Positions 33,556 through 42,809 of a stretch of DNA of 64,000 bases are shown here, in pieces. How positions within the stretch are numbered: the first letter of the stretch is position 1; the number at the start of each line of letters is the position of its first letter. The stretch covers positions 3,224,001-3,288,000 of the forward strand of contig NZ_BAABIS010000001.1 in the NCBI RefSeq assembly GCF_039542905.1, written 5' to 3'. Both the position numbers and the translations under genes were made by a program. The notes below the pieces were generated by a model. That model was not told the DNA's origin. It saw only the letters and a list, made by a program, of their open reading frames with translations, and ran no database searches. Source of the stretch: Kitasatospora terrestris. Its GTDB lineage: Bacteria; Actinomycetota; Actinomycetes; Streptomycetales; Streptomycetaceae.

Positions 33556-34949
33556 GCGTTCTCGTCCTCGGGGAGCCGGATTCCGTGGGCGGGGGTGGCG
33601 CCGTCGTAGCCGTAGGGCACGCCGGGCCCGCCGTGCTGCGGGTCGTAGCCGGGGGTGCCGTACGCCGTGCCGTCCTCGTACACGCTGCCGTGGCCGGCGG
33701 CGGTGCCGTGCGGCGGGGTGGGGATGTACGGGGTGCCGTGGGCGGGGGTGCCGTCGTGCGGGTGGCCGTCGTGGGCGGTGCCGTGCGCGGGGGTGGCCTC
33801 GTAACCGCCGCCCTGGTAGCCGGCGGTCTCGTAGCCGGCCGGGTCGTAGCCGCCCTGGTGGCCGTGGGCCGGGTAGCCGCCCTGGTAGGGCACCTGGAAG
33901 GTGCCGGTGTCGTAGCCCTCGGCCTGCGCCGGCACGCCGTGCGCCGGTGCGCCCTGCGAAGGGATGCCCTGCGCGGGGACGCCCTGGCCGGGGACGCCCT
34001 GCGGCGGCAGGGTGTGGAAGGTGCCGGTGTCGTAGCCCGCGGCGGCGTCGTCGTACCCGGGGTAGGGCGCGTAGCCGGGCCCGCCGGCGGGCTCGTAGAC
34101 GCCGGTCTGGTGGGTGGTGGTGGCGCCGGGGCCGGAGAGGCCGGCCAGCACCTCGTCCGGGACGACCCCGCCGACCGCGGCGGCGGTGGGCGGGGCGGGC
34201 ACCTCGGCCTCGTGCCAGAGCTCGGCGTCGGCGTAGAGCGGCAGTTCGCCGGCGAGCGGCAGGTCGGCGGCGGACTGCGCGGTGGCCACGGCGGCGGCGA
34301 GCGCGTCCTGGTCGGTTCCGGTGGCCGGGGCCGCCGCGCGGGCGTCGCCGTCCGCGGCGGTCGGGGCCGCGGCGCGGGCCGCGTCCTCGGCGGCGGCCAG
34401 CTCGGCCTCCAGCTCGGCCTCGCGGGCCTCGGCGACGCTCTGGACGGCGGCGAGCACGCCGCGGTAGCCGGTGCAGCGGCAGAGGTTGCCGCACAGCGCC
34501 TGGCGGGCCTCGACCTCGCTCGGCCGGTGGTTGCGCTGCAGCAGGTCGTGGACGGCCATCGCGAGGCCGGGGGTGCAGTAGCCGCACTGCACGGCGCCGG
34601 AGTCGGCGAGCGCCTGCTGGACGTCGCTGGCACCGTCCGGTCCGGACAGGCCCTCGACGGTGGCGATCTCGCTGTCCGCGGCGAGCGCGGCGGGGACCAG
34701 GCAGCCGGCCACCAGCTGCCCGTCGACCTGCACCGAGCAGGCACCGCACTCGCCCTGCTCGCAGCCGTCCTTGGCGCCGGCCAGGCCGAGCCGCTCGCGC
34801 AGCACGTAGAGCAGGCTCTCGCCGATCCAGGCGTCGGTGACCGGCCGTTCGAAGCCGTTGACGCGCAGCGTGTACGAGGCGGTGGGGCGCACGTCGCCCA
34901 CCGGACCACCGTGTCCGTGGTCGTGCCCACTCACGAGTTCGTCCGTCAC
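33552..34949 (-). CDS. [2Fe-2S] subunit of molybdenum hydroxylase with long low-complexity tail
   Basis: A 465-residue protein; the usual small subunit is about 160. The N-terminal 170 residues hold both clusters: plant-ferredoxin type C63/C68/C71/C83 (CEQGECGACS) and the second C122/C125 (QCGYCTPG) with C157/C159 (NLCRCTGY). The extra ~290 residues are first Ala/Glu-rich, then Gly/Tyr/Pro/His-rich with repeats such as GVPGQGVPAQGIPSQG and two YDTGTF motifs. GTG 34949 overlaps the upstream FAD subunit gene. The tail's function is unknown. Confidence 0.88.
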   Translation of the reverse strand: MTDELVSGHDHGHGGPVGDVRPTASYTLRVNGFERPVTDAWIGESLLYVLRERLGLAGAKDGCEQGECGACSVQVDGQLVAGCLVPAALAADSEIATVEGLSGPDGASDVQQALADSGAVQCGYCTPGLAMAVHDLLQRNHRPSEVEARQALCGNLCRCTGYRGVLAAVQSVAEAREAELEAELAAAEDAARAAAPTAADGDARAAAPATGTDQDALAAAVATAQSAADLPLAGELPLYADAELWHEAEVPAPPTAAAVGGVVPDEVLAGLSGPGATTTHQTGVYEPAGGPGYAPYPGYDDAAAGYDTGTFHTLPPQGVPGQGVPAQGIPSQGAPAHGVPAQAEGYDTGTFQVPYQGGYPAHGHQGGYDPAGYETAGYQGGGYEATPAHGTAHDGHPHDGTPAHGTPYIPTPPHGTAAGHGSVYEDGTAYGTPGYDPQHGGPGVPYGYDGATPAHGIRLPEDENA

Positions 34950-35821
34950 TTCAGCGCCCTTCCCAGTGCCCGGCGGGCCAGCACCGATACGGTACGCCGC
35001 AGTCGGGCGGCTGCCGAGCCCGGCCCCTCGTCGCCGGCGCCGGTCTCGGGGACGCAGGCGCCCGCCACGTACTCGCCGAAGGCGGCGAGCGCGGCGGGGT
35101 CGATCAGTGCGGCGCCCTCCTCGCCCCGGGAGTCCCAGTCGATGCAGCCGCCGACCCAGGCCTCGGCCTCCAGCGGGCGCAGCGGCACGGGGGCGACGGC
35201 GCCGACCGCGCAGCGCACGGCGCGCCGGGCGGGGTCGAGGACCAGGGCGACGGAGGCGGTGGCGCGGGCCGGGCCGCTGCGGCCGCCGGCCTTGAGGAAG
35301 ACCTGGGGGGCGTGCAGCAACGGCACGCGCACCCAGGTGAGCAGTTCGCCGGGGCGCAGCGGGTCGAGCCCGGTGAGCAGGTGGCTGATCGGGACCTCGC
35401 GGGTGCCGCCGGCCCTGGCGAGGGTGGCGGTGGCCTCCAGGGCGGCGAGCACGGGCAGGGTGTCGCCGGTGGGGGCGGCGGTGGCGATATTGCCGCCGAG
35501 CGTGCCGACGTTGCGCACCTGCGGGGGTCCGGCGGTGCGGGCGGCGTCGGCGAGGGCGGGGATGAGCGCGGCGAAGTCGGGCCGGTCCATCCGGGCGTGG
35601 GTGAGACCGGCGCCGAGGACGGCGGTGCCGCCGTCCTCGTAGCGCCAGCCGCGGAGTTCGGTGATCCGGCCGAGGCCGATCAGGGCGGCGGGCCTCAGCC
35701 GCCCGGCGTTGACGGCTTCCATGAGGTCGGTGGCGCCCGCCACCGGCACCGCGCCCGGGGTGGCCGCCAGCGCCTCGACGGCCTCGTCGACCGAGGTCGG
35801 CAGCATGATCGTCCGGTTCAC
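34946..35821 (-). CDS. FAD-binding (CoxM-type) subunit of molybdenum hydroxylase
   Basis: A 291-residue medium subunit. FAD-binding signatures PVAGATDLM (about 25-33) and NVGTLGGNIATAAPTGD (about 105-121) are present, followed by the CO-dehydrogenase-flavoprotein C-terminal domain. It passes electrons from the [2Fe-2S] subunit to FAD and on to NAD or another acceptor. GTG 35821 has GGTGGA just upstream; an in-frame ATG at 35842 is an alternative. First gene of the three-subunit operon (overlaps of four bases at each junction). Confidence 0.9.
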   Translation of the reverse strand: MNRTIMLPTSVDEAVEALAATPGAVPVAGATDLMEAVNAGRLRPAALIGLGRITELRGWRYEDGGTAVLGAGLTHARMDRPDFAALIPALADAARTAGPPQVRNVGTLGGNIATAAPTGDTLPVLAALEATATLARAGGTREVPISHLLTGLDPLRPGELLTWVRVPLLHAPQVFLKAGGRSGPARATASVALVLDPARRAVRCAVGAVAPVPLRPLEAEAWVGGCIDWDSRGEEGAALIDPAALAAFGEYVAGACVPETGAGDEGPGSAAARLRRTVSVLARRALGRALK

Positions 35822-36060
35822 CTGGATTCCACCGTGCTCCATCTGCAGTGCGGCTTCGCCCGTAGGGTACGGGCGATCGGTGCGGGTTGGGCAACTGTGG
35901 CACACAATGCCCGCTGATCATTTCCCGGGGCTCGGACAGTAATGCACAAGTCAGGACAACTCCGGGCGCAAAAGCGTCCAAGCCGTTGTACGGGTGATCG
36001 GCCCTCCATTCGATCTTGACGAGACGGCTCCGCCCGGAGTTCCCGGGGGGTCACCGAGGG

Positions 36061-37665
36061 TCACTCGGGGCGGTTGTCGTTCGGTCGGCCGAGCACCCCG
36101 GGGCGGCGCTGCCAGGGGCGCGGGCCCTCCGGCCGGCGGTACTCGACGCCGAGCGCGTCGAGGCGCCCGTAGTGGGCGGCCATCCGCTGCTCGAAGCCGG
36201 CCCAGTCGCGGGCGGCGGGCTCGCGCGGCAGGTCGGACCAGGCGACCTCGGCGAAGGCGGCGAGCCGCGGGAAGGCCCGGTAGTCGACGTCCCGCGCGTC
36301 GTCCATGAACTCGGTCCAGATGTTGGCCTGGGTGCCGATCACGTGGGCGGCGGCGTCGGCGTCGAGCTCCGGCGGCACCGGCTCGAAGCGGTAGACGTCC
36401 TCCAGGGTGCGCACGTACCCGACCGGGATCGGCTCGTCCTCGCCGCCGGCCTGCCGGTGGTCGAGGTAGACGTGCTGCTCGGGGCACATCACCACGTCGT
36501 GCCCGGCCTTCGCGGCGGCCACCCCGCCCTCGTACCCGCGCCAGCTCGACACCGCCGCGCCGGGGGCGAGGCCGCCCTCCAGGATCTCGTCCCAGCCGAT
36601 CAGCCGGCGGCCCCGCCCGGCCAGCCAGCGGTCGAAGTGCCGGATGAACCAGCTCTGCAGCTCGTCCTCGTCGGCCAGGCCCAGCTCCTCGATCCGGGCC
36701 CGGGCGGCCGGGCTGGCCTTCCACTGGTCCTTGGGGCACTCGTCGCCGCCGAGGTGGACGAAGGTGGAGGGGAAGATCTCCAGCACCTCCTCCAGCACCT
36801 CCTCGACGAAGCGCAGGGTGGCGTCGGAGACGTTCAGCACGTTCTCGCAGACGCCCCAGTCGGTCCACACGCCGAGCGCGGCGGTGTCCACCACGTCGGT
36901 GTTGCCGAGCTCGGGGTAGGCCGCGATGGCGGCCTGCATGTGGCCGGGCACGTCGATCTCGGGGACGACGGTGATGTGCCGCTCGGCGGCGTACGCGACG
37001 ATCTCGCGCAGGTCGTCCTGGGTGTAGTAGCCGCCGTGCGGGCGGTCGTCGCGCCGGTCGGCGGCGCGGAAGCCGACCATCGAGCGCTCCCGCCAGGCGC
37101 CGACCTCGGTGAGCCGCGGGTGGCGCCGGATCTCGATCCGCCAGCCCTGGTCGTCGGTGAGGTGCAGGTGCAGCACGTTCAGCTTGTGGGCGGCGAGCTG
37201 GTCGAGGAAGCGCAGCACGTCCGCCTTGGGCAGGAAGTGCCGGGAGACGTCCAGCAGGGCGCCGCGCCAGCCGAACCGCGGCCGGTCCTCGATCCGCACC
37301 GCCGGGACCCGCCACTCGGCGCCGGGCAGCGGGGCCCTGCGGTAGGCCGCGGGGCCGAGCAGCTGGCGGAGCGTCTGCCCGGCGTGCGCGAGGCCGGGCC
37401 CGCCGCCCGCGGTCAGCCGCACGCCCTCGGCGCCGGCCTCGATCCGGTACTCCTCGGCGCCGAGCGCCGGGTCGAGCTCCAGCGCGATCGCGCCCTCGGG
37501 GGCGGCGGCCGGGGGGAGGTCGAGGCCGGTGGCCGGGCCCAGTTCGGCGCGGAGCCGGCGGGCGGCCCGCTCCGTGCCGGGAGCGGCGTGCAGGCCGGTG
37601 TCCGGCCGCAGCTCGAAGGCGCCCTCACCGGCGCGGAAACGGGACGGGGCGGGGATGAGATCCAT
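36061..37665 (-). CDS. Beta-N-acetylhexosaminidase (GH20)
   Basis: A 534-residue glycosidase: N-terminal GH20b-type domain (about 5-120) and GH20 barrel (about 125-500). The catalytic pair D308-E309 lies in HLGGDECPK; HLHLTDDQGWRIEI and PEIDVPGHM are other family landmarks. No signal peptide is seen, so it is probably cytoplasmic and acts on chito-oligosaccharides or peptidoglycan fragments after uptake. ATG 37665 (AGGA eight bases upstream) is preferred; ATG 37674 would add three residues. Single-gene unit. Confidence 0.93.
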   Translation of the reverse strand: MDLIPAPSRFRAGEGAFELRPDTGLHAAPGTERAARRLRAELGPATGLDLPPAAAPEGAIALELDPALGAEEYRIEAGAEGVRLTAGGGPGLAHAGQTLRQLLGPAAYRRAPLPGAEWRVPAVRIEDRPRFGWRGALLDVSRHFLPKADVLRFLDQLAAHKLNVLHLHLTDDQGWRIEIRRHPRLTEVGAWRERSMVGFRAADRRDDRPHGGYYTQDDLREIVAYAAERHITVVPEIDVPGHMQAAIAAYPELGNTDVVDTAALGVWTDWGVCENVLNVSDATLRFVEEVLEEVLEIFPSTFVHLGGDECPKDQWKASPAARARIEELGLADEDELQSWFIRHFDRWLAGRGRRLIGWDEILEGGLAPGAAVSSWRGYEGGVAAAKAGHDVVMCPEQHVYLDHRQAGGEDEPIPVGYVRTLEDVYRFEPVPPELDADAAAHVIGTQANIWTEFMDDARDVDYRAFPRLAAFAEVAWSDLPREPAARDWAGFEQRMAAHYGRLDALGVEYRRPEGPRPWQRRPGVLGRPNDNRPE

Positions 37666-37733
37666 GCGGCTCATCCTGCCCCGGTCACCCCGGATTGGCA
37701 TAGACCACTACAGGCGCGGCCCTGCCGACCGGG

Positions 37734-38012
37734 TCACTTCTTGTCGTCGCCGCCCTGGTCGGGGTTGTTGAGCCCCTCGTAGATCTCCTTGCACATCGGG
37801 CAGACCGGGTACTTCTTCGGGTCGCGCCCGGGCACCCAGACCTTGCCGCACAGCGCCACCACCGGAGAGCCCGACAGGGCGCTCTCCATGATCTTGTCCT
37901 TCTGGACGTAGTGCGCGTAGCGCTCGTGGTCGCCGTCGCCGTGCGAGGTCTGCGGGACGGGCTCGACCAGGGTGCCGGTGCCGAGACCGCGCTCGGGCTC
38001 AAGAGTGCTCAT
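37734..38012 (-). CDS. DUF3039 small protein
   Basis: A 92-residue conserved actinobacterial protein (DUF3039). It has a paired-Cys motif ALCGKVWVPGRDPKKYPVCPMC, two CxxC-like halves that may bind zinc, and an acidic-polar C-terminus. No ribosome binding site is evident before ATG 38012, so it may be translated from a leaderless or near-leaderless transcript. Function not known. Confidence 0.85.
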   Translation of the reverse strand: MSTLEPERGLGTGTLVEPVPQTSHGDGDHERYAHYVQKDKIMESALSGSPVVALCGKVWVPGRDPKKYPVCPMCKEIYEGLNNPDQGGDDKK

Positions 38013-38084
38013 GGGTGCCAAGTCTATGGGGGCCGCCGAGAACCGGGCCACTGTCGCCGGGGCGGCCCGCCGGGGCGCCTGCGG

Positions 38085-38654
38085 TCAGTTCATCGTGGGG
38101 TCGTCGGGGTAGGTCGCGAGCATCGCCAGCGGCCCGCGCTGGCGGCGCAGCACCGAGCGCCACAGCCGGTCCGGGTCGGGGCAGAACACGTCGCCGGGCT
38201 CCGCGTCGACCAGGTACCAGGCACCCTCCTCGATCTCGCTCTCCAACTGGCCGGGCGACCAGCCCGAGTAGCCGGCGAACACCCGCAGGCCCCCCAGCTC
38301 CCCCGCCAGCACCTCCGGCGGCGCCTCCAGGTCGACCAGCCCGAGCGCCCCGTGCACCCGCCGCCAGCCGAGCGGTTCGACGTGACCCTCCTCACCCGGC
38401 ACCAGCGCCACCGCCAGCGCCGAGTCCAGCGCCACCGGGCCGCCCTGGAAGACCACCGCGGGCAGCCCGGCCAGCTCCGCCCAGCCGTCCAGCACGGCGG
38501 CGATCTCGACCGGCGTCGGCCGGTTCAGCACCACCCCGAGGGCGCCCTGCGCGTCGTGGTCGAGCAGCAGCACCACGGCCCGGGCGAAGTTCGGGTCGGT
38601 GAGCACGGGCGTCGCGACGAGCAGGCGGCCGGTGTGCGAGAGGGCCGGGGTCAT
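38085..38654 (-). CDS. YqgE/AlgH family protein (DUF179)
   Basis: A 189-residue single-domain protein: begins GRLLVATPVLTDPNFARAVVLL, then GALGVVLNRPT, VFQGGPV and FAGYSGWSPGQLE, all typical of YqgE/AlgH. The family function is poorly defined. The open frame continues upstream to 38819, but homology begins at ATG 38654. It is divergent from murA with a 250-bp intergenic region. Confidence 0.92.
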   Translation of the reverse strand: MTPALSHTGRLLVATPVLTDPNFARAVVLLLDHDAQGALGVVLNRPTPVEIAAVLDGWAELAGLPAVVFQGGPVALDSALAVALVPGEEGHVEPLGWRRVHGALGLVDLEAPPEVLAGELGGLRVFAGYSGWSPGQLESEIEEGAWYLVDAEPGDVFCPDPDRLWRSVLRRQRGPLAMLATYPDDPTMN

Positions 38655-38903
38655 GCCTGCAATGATCCCCCAGGACACGCCGCAACGGGTGTCCAACACG
38701 AAACCCACCCATGACCCGTCCGGCCCCCGGTGGGGCCACTCGTCCGGCCCAATCACCGGGCTCGGAGGGGCCCCCGGGCCCATGATCACCAATAGGGCAC
38801 ACGGGAACCAATCGCCCACCCTCTACCATCTATGGGTGGTGAGGGGCTTTTCCCTCCACCCCGCAGCCGAAAACCTCCCCTGCGCACCCGGATTGCGAGA
38901 ACG

Positions 38904-40250
38904 ATGACCGACGACGTCCTGCTGGTTCACGGCGGAAACCCGCTCGAAGGCGAGATCCAGATCCGCGGTGCCAAGAACCTGGTCCCCAAGGCCATGGTCG
39001 CCGCGCTGCTCGGCCAGGGCCCCAGCAGACTGCGCAACGTGCCCGACATCCGGGACGTCAAGGTCGTCCGCGGCCTGCTGCAACTGCACGGGGTCACCGT
39101 GCGCACCGGCGACGAGGCCGGCGAGCTGATCCTCGACCCCTCCCACGTGGAGAGCGCGAACGTCGCCGACATCGACGCGCACGCCGGCTCCTCGCGGATC
39201 CCGATCCTCTTCTGCGGCCCGCTGCTGCACCGCATCGGCCACGCCTTCATCCCGGGCCTCGGCGGCTGCGACATCGGCGGTCGCCCGGTCGACTTCCACT
39301 TCGAGGTGCTGCGCCAGTTCGGCGCCACCATCGAGAAGCACCCGCAGGGCACCTACCTGGTCGCCCCGCAGCGGCTGCGCGGCACCAAGATCGAGCTGCC
39401 CTACCCCTCGGTCGGCGCGACCGAGCAGGTGCTGCTCACCGCGGTGCTCGCGGAGGGCGTCACCGAGCTGCGCAACGCGGCCATCGAGCCGGAGATCGTC
39501 GACCTGATCTGCGTCCTGCAGAAGATGGGCGCGATCATCTCGCTGGGCACCGACCGCACCATCCTGATCACCGGTGTGGACGAGCTCGGCGGCTACAACC
39601 ACAAGGCTCTCCCGGACCGCCTCGAGGCGGCCTCCTGGGCCTGCGCCGCGCTGGCCACCCGCGGCGACATCTACGTCCGCGGCGCCGAGCAGATCCCGAT
39701 GATGACCTTCCTGAACACCTTCCGGAAGGTCGGCGGCGCCTACGAGATCGACGACGAGGGCATCCGCTTCTGGCACCCGGGCGGCGAGCTCAAGGCGATC
39801 GCCCTGGAGACCGACGTGCACCCCGGCTTCCAGACCGACTGGCAGCAGCCGCTGGTGGTCGCGCTGACCCAGGCCACCGGCCTGTCGATCGTGCACGAGA
39901 CGGTGTACGAGTCGCGGCTCGGCTTCACCGGCGCGCTGAACCAGATGGGCGCGCACATCCAGCTCTACCGCGAGTGCCTGGGCGGCACCCCCTGCCGCTT
40001 CGGCGCCCGCAACTTCAAGCACTCCGCGGTGGTCTCCGGCCCGTCCAAGCTGATCGGCGGCGAGCTGATCATCCCGGACCTGCGCGGCGGCTTCTCGTAC
40101 CTGATCGCGGCGCTGGCGGCCGAGGGCACCTCGACCGTGCACGGCATCGACCTGATCAACCGCGGCTACGAGAACTTCATGGACAAGCTGCGCGACCTGG
40201 GCGCGCACATCGAGCTGCCGGCCGAGGCCGAGGAGCTCGTCACCGTCTGA
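38904..40250 (+). CDS. murA: UDP-N-acetylglucosamine 1-carboxyvinyltransferase
   Basis: A 448-residue MurA, catalysing the first committed peptidoglycan step: enolpyruvyl transfer from PEP to UDP-GlcNAc in the cytoplasm. Conserved K24 (RGAKN) and the catalytic C122 (GGCDIGGRP) are present, so it should be fosfomycin-sensitive in principle (some actinobacteria have Asp here). The open frame begins at 38832, but the start ATG 38904 matches the family N-terminus. A CCACCC/GGGTGG inverted repeat lies about 90 bases upstream. Ends at a strong terminator shared with hupA. Confidence 0.95.
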   Translation: MTDDVLLVHGGNPLEGEIQIRGAKNLVPKAMVAALLGQGPSRLRNVPDIRDVKVVRGLLQLHGVTVRTGDEAGELILDPSHVESANVADIDAHAGSSRIPILFCGPLLHRIGHAFIPGLGGCDIGGRPVDFHFEVLRQFGATIEKHPQGTYLVAPQRLRGTKIELPYPSVGATEQVLLTAVLAEGVTELRNAAIEPEIVDLICVLQKMGAIISLGTDRTILITGVDELGGYNHKALPDRLEAASWACAALATRGDIYVRGAEQIPMMTFLNTFRKVGGAYEIDDEGIRFWHPGGELKAIALETDVHPGFQTDWQQPLVVALTQATGLSIVHETVYESRLGFTGALNQMGAHIQLYRECLGGTPCRFGARNFKHSAVVSGPSKLIGGELIIPDLRGGFSYLIAALAAEGTSTVHGIDLINRGYENFMDKLRDLGAHIELPAEAEELVTV

Positions 40251-40268
40251 GACGGTGCCCGGAACGAC

Positions 40269-40304
40269 CGGTGGCCGGTCTCCCCGAGGGGAGACCGGCC
40301 ACCG
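40269..40304. terminator. Bidirectional terminator between murA and hupA
   Basis: A perfect 17-bp inverted repeat (CGGTGGCCGGTCTCCCC and complement) with a two-base GA loop, between the convergent genes ending at 40250 (+) and 40329 (-). Confidence 0.9.
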
Positions 40305-40328
40305 TCGTGTTCGGCGCTCAGAGACGCG

Positions 40329-40610
40329 TCACTTGCCCTTGGCGGCTTCCTTGAGCTTCGAGCCGGCGCTGACCTTGACGCTGTAGCCGGCCGCGATCTG
40401 GATCGGCTCGCCGGTCTGCGGGTTGCGGGCGGTGCGGGCGGCGCGGAGGGTGCGCTCGAAGGTCAGGAAACCGGGGATGGTGACCTTCTCGTCGCCCTTG
40501 GCGACGACCTCGCCGGTGATCTCGGCGAAGGCGGCCAGCACCGCGTCGGCGTCCTTGCGGGTCACCTCGGCGCGCTCGGCCAGAGCGGCCACCAGCTCAC
40601 TGCGGTTCAT
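40329..40610 (-). CDS. hupA: HU-type nucleoid protein HupA
   Basis: A 93-residue HU/IHF-family protein: MNRSELVAALAERAEVTRKD start, GFLTFERTLRAARTARNPQTGE with the DNA-binding arm RNPQTGE, and KLKEAAKGK end. It lacks the Lys/Ala/Pro-rich C-terminal tail of the actinobacterial HupS-type protein, so it matches the short HupA. It bends and wraps DNA as a homodimer. Confidence 0.94.
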   Translation of the reverse strand: MNRSELVAALAERAEVTRKDADAVLAAFAEITGEVVAKGDEKVTIPGFLTFERTLRAARTARNPQTGEPIQIAAGYSVKVSAGSKLKEAAKGK

Positions 40611-41027
40611 GTGTACTCCTGTGGTCTGTTGCTATGCCGTGCACGGAGGCGTGGGCCGGTCCGTACACGTTGCTCATTCAGGCGAGGGGTGGTCAGGGGC
40701 CGGGCTCGCACCACGAAGCGCCGCAAACTGCCCGCCTGGGTACGAATCCTGCCCCGACCGGCACTGAGAAAGCCAATCGGCCCCCGGCGTGGTTGACCCG
40801 AACAGCGCCCGCCCGCCGGAGGTTTGACGCCCCGTCGGCTCCGGAGGGACCGGATCGGGCGGATGTCGAGCCGACACGCCGCGCGACACGGGGGGACGTA
40901 CCGTACTTGTCGGACACGCCACCCCGTCGCAGGGCTACCGTACGCCCTGGCACCGACAAGCCCAAACACGCCCCTTCCCCTTGTGTCGCAAGGGCGAGGG
41001 GCGGTTTACCCGGCCGGGCGCCCGAAC
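40611..41027. other. Gene-free region upstream of hupA
   Basis: 417 bases between the hupA start and the malic enzyme stop. No frame here resembles a protein. The hupA promoter should lie here, but no clear -35/-10 pair was found. A tRNA-like segment at about 40690-40765 (GGTCAGGGG with CCCCGACC, and GTACGAATCC) lacks a proper D-arm and anticodon arm and was not called. Confidence 0.5.
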
Positions 41028-42503
41028 CTACAGCTGAACGGCCGGGAACGAGGTGGTGTCCAGCGTGCCGACGATGCCCGGAGTCGGCTTCGCCGGGGCG
41101 GCCTCGGCACCGCCGCGGGCGGCGACCGCCGCCTCCCGGACGGCGGCCGCGACGGTCTTGGCGACGTCCGGGTGGAAGACGCTGGGGATGATGTAGTTCG
41201 GGTTCAGCTGGTCGTCACCGACGGTGGTGGCCAGGGCCCTGGCCGCGGCCAGCATCATGTCGGTGTTCACCGTGTGGCTCTGGGCATCCAGCAGGCCGCG
41301 GAAGACGCCCGGGAAGACCAGCACGTTGTTGATCTGGTTCGGGAAGTCGCTGCGGCCGGTGGCGACCACCGCGGCGGTCTGCCGGGCGATCGCCGGGTCG
41401 ACCTCCGGGTCGGGGTTGGCCAGCGCGAAGACGATCGCGTCCTTCGCCATGGTGGCCAGGTCGTCGCCGTCCAGCACGTTCGGCGCGGAGACGCCGATGA
41501 AGACGTCGGCGCCGGCCACGGCCTCCTTGAGGCTGCCGGTGCGGCCCGAACGGTTGGTGTTCTCGGCGATCCAGCGCAGGCTGTCGTTGAGGTCGTCCCG
41601 GCCCTCGTGGACCACGCCGCGGACGTCCGCCACGGTGGCGTGCCGCACCCCGGCCGCCATCAGCAGCTTGAGGATCGCGGTGCCGGCCGCGCCGGCGCCG
41701 GACATCACCACGCGGATCTCGGCGATCTCCTTGCCGACCACCTTCAGCGCGTTCATCAGCGCGGCCAGCACCACGATCGCGGTGCCGTGCTGGTCGTCGT
41801 GGAAGACCGGGATGTCCAGCGCCTCGCGCAGCCGGGCCTCGATCTCGAAGCAGCGCGGAGCCGAGATGTCCTCCAGGTTGATGCCGGCGAAGCCCGGGGC
41901 GATCGCCTTCACGATCGCCACGATCTCGTCCGCGTCCTGGGTGTCCAGGCAGATCGGCCACGCGTCGATGCCGGCGAAGCGCTTGAACAGGGCCGCCTTG
42001 CCCTCCATCACCGGCAGCGCGGCCTTCGGGCCGATGTTGCCGAGGCCGAGCACCGCGGAGCCGTCGGTGACCACGGCGACGCTGTTGCGCTTGATGGTGA
42101 GGCGGCGGGCGTCCTCGGGGTTCTCGGCGATCGCCATGCAGACCCGGGCGACGCCCGGGGTGTAGATCATCGAGAGGTCGTCGCGGTTGCGGATCGGCAG
42201 CTTCGAGGACATCTCGATCTTGCCGCCGAGGTGCATCAGGAAGGTGCGGTCCGAGACCTTGCCGATGCTCACGCCGTCGATCGCGCGCAGCTTCTCGACG
42301 ATCTCCTCGCCGTGCGCGACCGAGGAGGCCGCGACCGTGACGTCGATCCGCAGCGCCTCCAGGCCGGAGGCGGTGACGTCGAGACCGGTGACCGAACCGC
42401 CGGAGGACTCGACGGCCGTGGTGATCGAGCTCACGGCGTTTCCGGTGGCCGGGACCTCCAGTCGCACCGTGATCGAGTTGCTGACACTGGGCACCGTCGC
42501 CAT
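41028..42503 (-). CDS. NAD(P)-dependent malic enzyme with N-terminal ACT-like domain
   Basis: A 491-residue decarboxylating malate dehydrogenase: malate to pyruvate plus CO2 and NAD(P)H. The first ~85 residues (SNSITVRLEVPATGNAVSSI) are an ACT-like regulatory domain, then the malic N-terminal domain (SMIYTPGVARVC, VVTDGSAVLGLGNIGP) and the NAD-binding domain (MSGAGAAGTAILKLL, FPNQINN). The ACT part may bind an amino-acid effector. GGAAGAAGGA precedes ATG 42503. A 17-bp palindrome sits 19-35 bases upstream. Confidence 0.92.
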   Translation of the reverse strand: MATVPSVSNSITVRLEVPATGNAVSSITTAVESSGGSVTGLDVTASGLEALRIDVTVAASSVAHGEEIVEKLRAIDGVSIGKVSDRTFLMHLGGKIEMSSKLPIRNRDDLSMIYTPGVARVCMAIAENPEDARRLTIKRNSVAVVTDGSAVLGLGNIGPKAALPVMEGKAALFKRFAGIDAWPICLDTQDADEIVAIVKAIAPGFAGINLEDISAPRCFEIEARLREALDIPVFHDDQHGTAIVVLAALMNALKVVGKEIAEIRVVMSGAGAAGTAILKLLMAAGVRHATVADVRGVVHEGRDDLNDSLRWIAENTNRSGRTGSLKEAVAGADVFIGVSAPNVLDGDDLATMAKDAIVFALANPDPEVDPAIARQTAAVVATGRSDFPNQINNVLVFPGVFRGLLDAQSHTVNTDMMLAAARALATTVGDDQLNPNYIIPSVFHPDVAKTVAAAVREAAVAARGGAEAAPAKPTPGIVGTLDTTSFPAVQL

Positions 42504-42521
42504 CGACGTCCTTCTTCCTGA

Positions 42522-42538
42522 TTCAACATTCTGTTGAA
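42522..42538. promoter_or_regulatory. Palindrome upstream of malic enzyme
   Basis: TTCAACA-TTC-TGTTGAA, a perfect 7-bp inverted repeat with a three-base spacer, 19-35 bases before the malic enzyme start and just outside its ribosome binding site. Its size and position suit a dimeric repressor operator; the regulator is not known. Confidence 0.55.
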
Positions 42539-42764
42539 GCTCGTTCACGCGGCATGCTAGACCTCGATCGTCGCACCTACCAGGGGGTAGCCAGAAATAA
42601 CGTTCATTGAGTGTGCGGAGTCGACAACGCTCCTTGCCCCTCGGCGGCGATGCGTTACATTGGACAAGGCACCGGCTCGATCCAAGCCCCCGGGCCCAAC
42701 CTTCGTCCCTTCGAGGGACCACTTGCCGCGAGGCGAGCATGGCGGGTCGGTGTCATAACGTGCG

Positions 42765-42796
42765 GAAGGCCCCTCACCAGGTGGTGAGGGGCCTTC
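42765..42796 (-). terminator. Terminator of the HelD-like helicase gene
   Basis: A perfect 15-bp inverted repeat (GAAGGCCCCTCACCA) with a two-base loop, 14 bases beyond the stop of the gene ending at 42810. Confidence 0.88.
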
Positions 42797-42809
42797 TCGC
42801 GTCCGCCGG

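Noticed and set aside
40690..40765. Possible tRNA upstream of hupA
   Set aside because: Has a T-loop-like GTACGAATCC and partly matching ends, but no D-arm, no anticodon stem and an imperfect acceptor.
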